Assembly: GCF_900010755.1 (NCBI RefSeq) | Contig: NZ_CZJT01000091.1 | Span: 1 to 64,000 of the forward strand | Source: Paeniglutamicibacter antarcticus | GTDB lineage: Bacteria > Actinomycetota > Actinomycetes > Actinomycetales > Micrococcaceae | Length of the DNA: 64,000 nucleotides | Direction of reading: 5' to 3' | Part shown: positions 62,191 to 64,000 of the stretch, in pieces | Layout: each line of letters starts with the position of its first letter | Numbering within the stretch: position 1 is the first letter of the stretch | Program-made: the position numbers and the translations under genes | Notes under the pieces: model-generated | What the model was told of the DNA's origin: nothing | Database searches by the model: none | The model's input: the letters and a program-made list of their open reading frames with translations, nothing else

Positions 62191-63489
62191 ATGAAACGCA
62201 TGATGACCACTGCGCGCGAAAACTATCTCGAAAAGGTCCACGCCACAGGCCTGGTCTACACCCACGAGAAGCAGTCCGGCCCCAACCCGGAGCTCTACCG
62301 CTACTGGCGCGATGACGCCTACTACCAGTTCTCATTGGCCGAGATCCAAACCCTTGAAGATGCAGCCAAGGCCGTCTTTGACATGTTCGAGGAGGCCGGC
62401 GATTGGCTGCTCTCCCCGGAGGGAGCCGTGGACCTGACCCGGTTTGGCATCCCGGCCCCGATGATGCGCTCGGTCATCGAAAGCTGGAACGAAGAGCCTG
62501 CCTGCGGAAGCATCTATGGCCGCTTTGACTTCCGCTTCGGTGGGCTCGACCACGCGGATCCGCAGATGCGGGTGCCGGTGCTCTACGAGTTCAATGCCGA
62601 CACTCCGACGTCGCTGGTTGAATCGCTGACCCAATGGCAGTGGTTCGAAGACAACTCACACCTGGGTCAGACTCAGTTCACCAACTTGTATGAGGACCTG
62701 GTGGCGGCCTGGCGCCGGAACATCGAACTGGTCACCACCAAGATCGGCCATGAACCCGTGGTCTATTTTGCCTGCAGCAACCAGGACCCCAGCCACGAGG
62801 ACGAGATGAACACGCTCGTACTACGCGACACTTGTGCGGCCGCCGGCTACCGGACCGAGACCATTTACATCGAGAACCTGTCGCTCGATGCCGATGGCCA
62901 CTATTGCGCCGGCGAATCAGGCGAACGCATTGAGGTCATCTTCAAGCTCTACCCGTGGGAGCACATGGTCCACGAGCCCCAAGCCCAGGCCCTCTTCGAT
63001 GACCTGCAACGCTGCGGCTTCAACGGTGCGCCCTACGCCGGGGGCACCATCTGGATTGAACCGCCGTACAAGATGCTGTGGAGCAACAAGGCGATTCTGC
63101 CGGTGCTCTGGAAGCTCTTTGGCAACGACCCTGCCCGGGCGCAGTACTTGATCCCGGCATGGTTCGAAGACCAGGCCCCGTACCTGGAGTTGCCCCAGGG
63201 CTACGTCCGCAAACCCCTGCTCAGCCGCGAGGGCGCCGATATCACCATCACCATGCCCAGTGGGGAGATGACCCACGGGGAGCTCCAAGGCTACGGCGAA
63301 GAGGGCTTCATTATTCAAGGCCTTGCCCTGCCACCGACGTTCCGTCGAGATGATGAGAACACAGATGTCAGTACGGTGCTCGGCATCTGGATGGTCGACG
63401 GCGAACCCTCGGGGTTGGCTATCCGGGAAAGCGGCGGTCCCATCACCGACAACTTTGCGAACTTCATTCCGCACGTTGTCGGGCACTAG
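62191..63489 (+). CDS. Glutathionylspermidine synthase family ATP-grasp protein (YgiC-like)
   Basis: 432 residues, cytoplasmic. GSP_synth-type ATP-grasp: N-terminal YWRDDAYYQFSLAEIQTLEDA, PVLYEFNADTPTSLVESLTQWQWFED in the substrate region, IEVIFKLYPWEHMVHE, and ATP-grasp end LWSNKAILPVLWKLF and GIWMVDGEPSGLAIRESGGPITDN. E. coli YgiC has the same domain without the amidase of glutathionylspermidine synthetase, and its substrate is unknown. Actinobacteria normally lack glutathionylspermidine, so the true acceptor is an open question. Coupled to the YgiB-like gene. Confidence 0.92.
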   Translation: MKRMMTTARENYLEKVHATGLVYTHEKQSGPNPELYRYWRDDAYYQFSLAEIQTLEDAAKAVFDMFEEAGDWLLSPEGAVDLTRFGIPAPMMRSVIESWNEEPACGSIYGRFDFRFGGLDHADPQMRVPVLYEFNADTPTSLVESLTQWQWFEDNSHLGQTQFTNLYEDLVAAWRRNIELVTTKIGHEPVVYFACSNQDPSHEDEMNTLVLRDTCAAAGYRTETIYIENLSLDADGHYCAGESGERIEVIFKLYPWEHMVHEPQAQALFDDLQRCGFNGAPYAGGTIWIEPPYKMLWSNKAILPVLWKLFGNDPARAQYLIPAWFEDQAPYLELPQGYVRKPLLSREGADITITMPSGEMTHGELQGYGEEGFIIQGLALPPTFRRDDENTDVSTVLGIWMVDGEPSGLAIRESGGPITDNFANFIPHVVGH

Positions 63490-63819
63490 CTACGCGGGAA
63501 TTTTTACAATCTGCGCCACCCGAACAAAACAAGCAGCGGGCGATGCCTTCCCGGGCGCAGTGACCCGCAATTGCAGTGGTGTCAATTAGGGCAGTGCCAA
63601 CCAGGACCTCAGCTCCCTAGCCTCGCCAGACCCGATTCGAGACGATCCTTCGCTGGTGGGGGAGTCGCCGGAGGCGGCGCCCGCTGGCGCCTGAACGGTA
63701 AGTCCCCGAGCTGCCCGCGTCGATGTGTGGGCGCGGCGCGGCGAGTTGGCCGGGGGGGGTCTCACTATTGCTACGGTGAGAACCCCTAGGCCAACCCGCA
63801 TTTACCCGAGGAAGCACTA
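63490..63819. other. Gap without a supported gene
   Basis: 330 bp between the ATP-grasp gene and the SRPBCC gene. It holds a GC-rich hairpin (63756-63765 with 63776-63786, 10-nt loop) and a -10-like TACGGT at 63772-63777 inside it. The open frames are short and Arg/Pro-rich and I see no gene in them. Confidence 0.45.
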
Positions 63820-64000
63820 GTGAAGTTCACTTTAGATGTTGTGATTCAGGCGCCGCTGGAACATGTGCTGAGCCTGCTGGCTGATCCCGAACATGCTAAG
63901 CACTGGCAACCCGAGGTGCAACGCATCGAATGGCTATCGGGTGTCCCGGGCGCCGCTGGATCCACCTGCAGGCACCACCTGCTGTTGCCCAACGGACGGC
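63820..64000 (+). CDS. SRPBCC (START/polyketide cyclase-like) family protein, partial
   Basis: Starts at GTG 63820 with RBS CGAGGAAG and runs off the window end, so only the first 60 codons are seen. The start MKFTLDVVIQAPLEHVLSLLADPEHAKHWQPE (split over the N-terminal strand, helix and next strand) fits the SRPBCC/polyketide cyclase-like hydrophobic-pocket fold. The remaining residues, domains and function lie outside the window. Confidence 0.8.
   Translation, partial: MKFTLDVVIQAPLEHVLSLLADPEHAKHWQPEVQRIEWLSGVPGAAGSTCRHHLLLPNGR

Overview
The window looks like ordinary chromosome of a high-GC actinobacterium, most likely of the family Micrococcaceae (the Arthrobacter, Paeniglutamicibacter and Glutamicibacter group). 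The reasons are the block argS-lysA-hom-thrC-thrB-rho-prfA-prmC-tsaC-wecA-atp, a NucS mismatch endonuclease, several actinobacterial families of unknown function (DUF2550, DUF3039, DUF2017), a long actinobacterial-type delta subunit of the ATP synthase, a Rho with a large Arg/Asn/Glu-rich insertion, and many genes whose -10 box lies only 6-7 nt before the start codon, as expected for leaderless mRNAs. I see no prophage, insertion sequence, CRISPR array, rRNA or plasmid function. There is one tRNA, tRNA-Arg(CCG).

Layout. 1-750: a possible broken small membrane gene and non-coding DNA. 751-4740 (-): helicase HrpA. 5153-7964 (+): a three-gene ABC importer of the TrpXYZ type, with a perfect CRP/GlxR-type site upstream and a 14-bp hairpin between the binding protein and permease genes. 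8208-12094 (-): cardiolipin synthase, a type-B carboxylesterase and a VanY-type D,D-carboxypeptidase, the last divergent from a two-component system (12321-14293). 14868-15862: an SPFH/stomatin protein, a bidirectional terminator and the tRNA. 16066-22492 (+): argS and the aspartate-family genes for lysine and threonine. 22821-28984 (+): rho, prfA, prmC, tsaC and wecA. 29140-37493 (+): the whole F1Fo ATP synthase operon with two small assembly-type genes in front and a DUF2550 gene behind. 37599-41865 (mostly -): cold-shock protein, nagA, nucS, a divergent zinc-finger-like small protein and an AI-2E family transporter. 42089-50024 (+): a secreted or membrane protein with two signal-like segments, a YbbN-like thioredoxin/TPR protein, an ABC exporter pair, DUF3039, an SF2 helicase and a GIY-YIG fragment. 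50045-52036 (-): NAD salvage genes pncA and pncB. 52286-59538 (+): clpS, DUF2017, murI, an MBL hydrolase, a repeat-rich secreted protein, rph, rdgB and a two-repeat protein of unknown function. 59726-64000: cupin, unknown protein (-), DedA, a YgiB-like lipoprotein with a YgiC-like ATP-grasp partner, and a SRPBCC gene cut by the window edge.

How they work together. Most genes are housekeeping: RNA processing and decay, translation and its release, lysine/threonine supply, energy conversion, cell-envelope precursors, NAD salvage and nucleotide-pool cleaning. The less explained parts are mainly regulatory: intercistronic stem-loops in the atp operon, palindromes in the pncB/clpS and VanY/kinase divergent regions, the set of leaderless promoters, and a few uncharacterised proteins with visible internal architecture.
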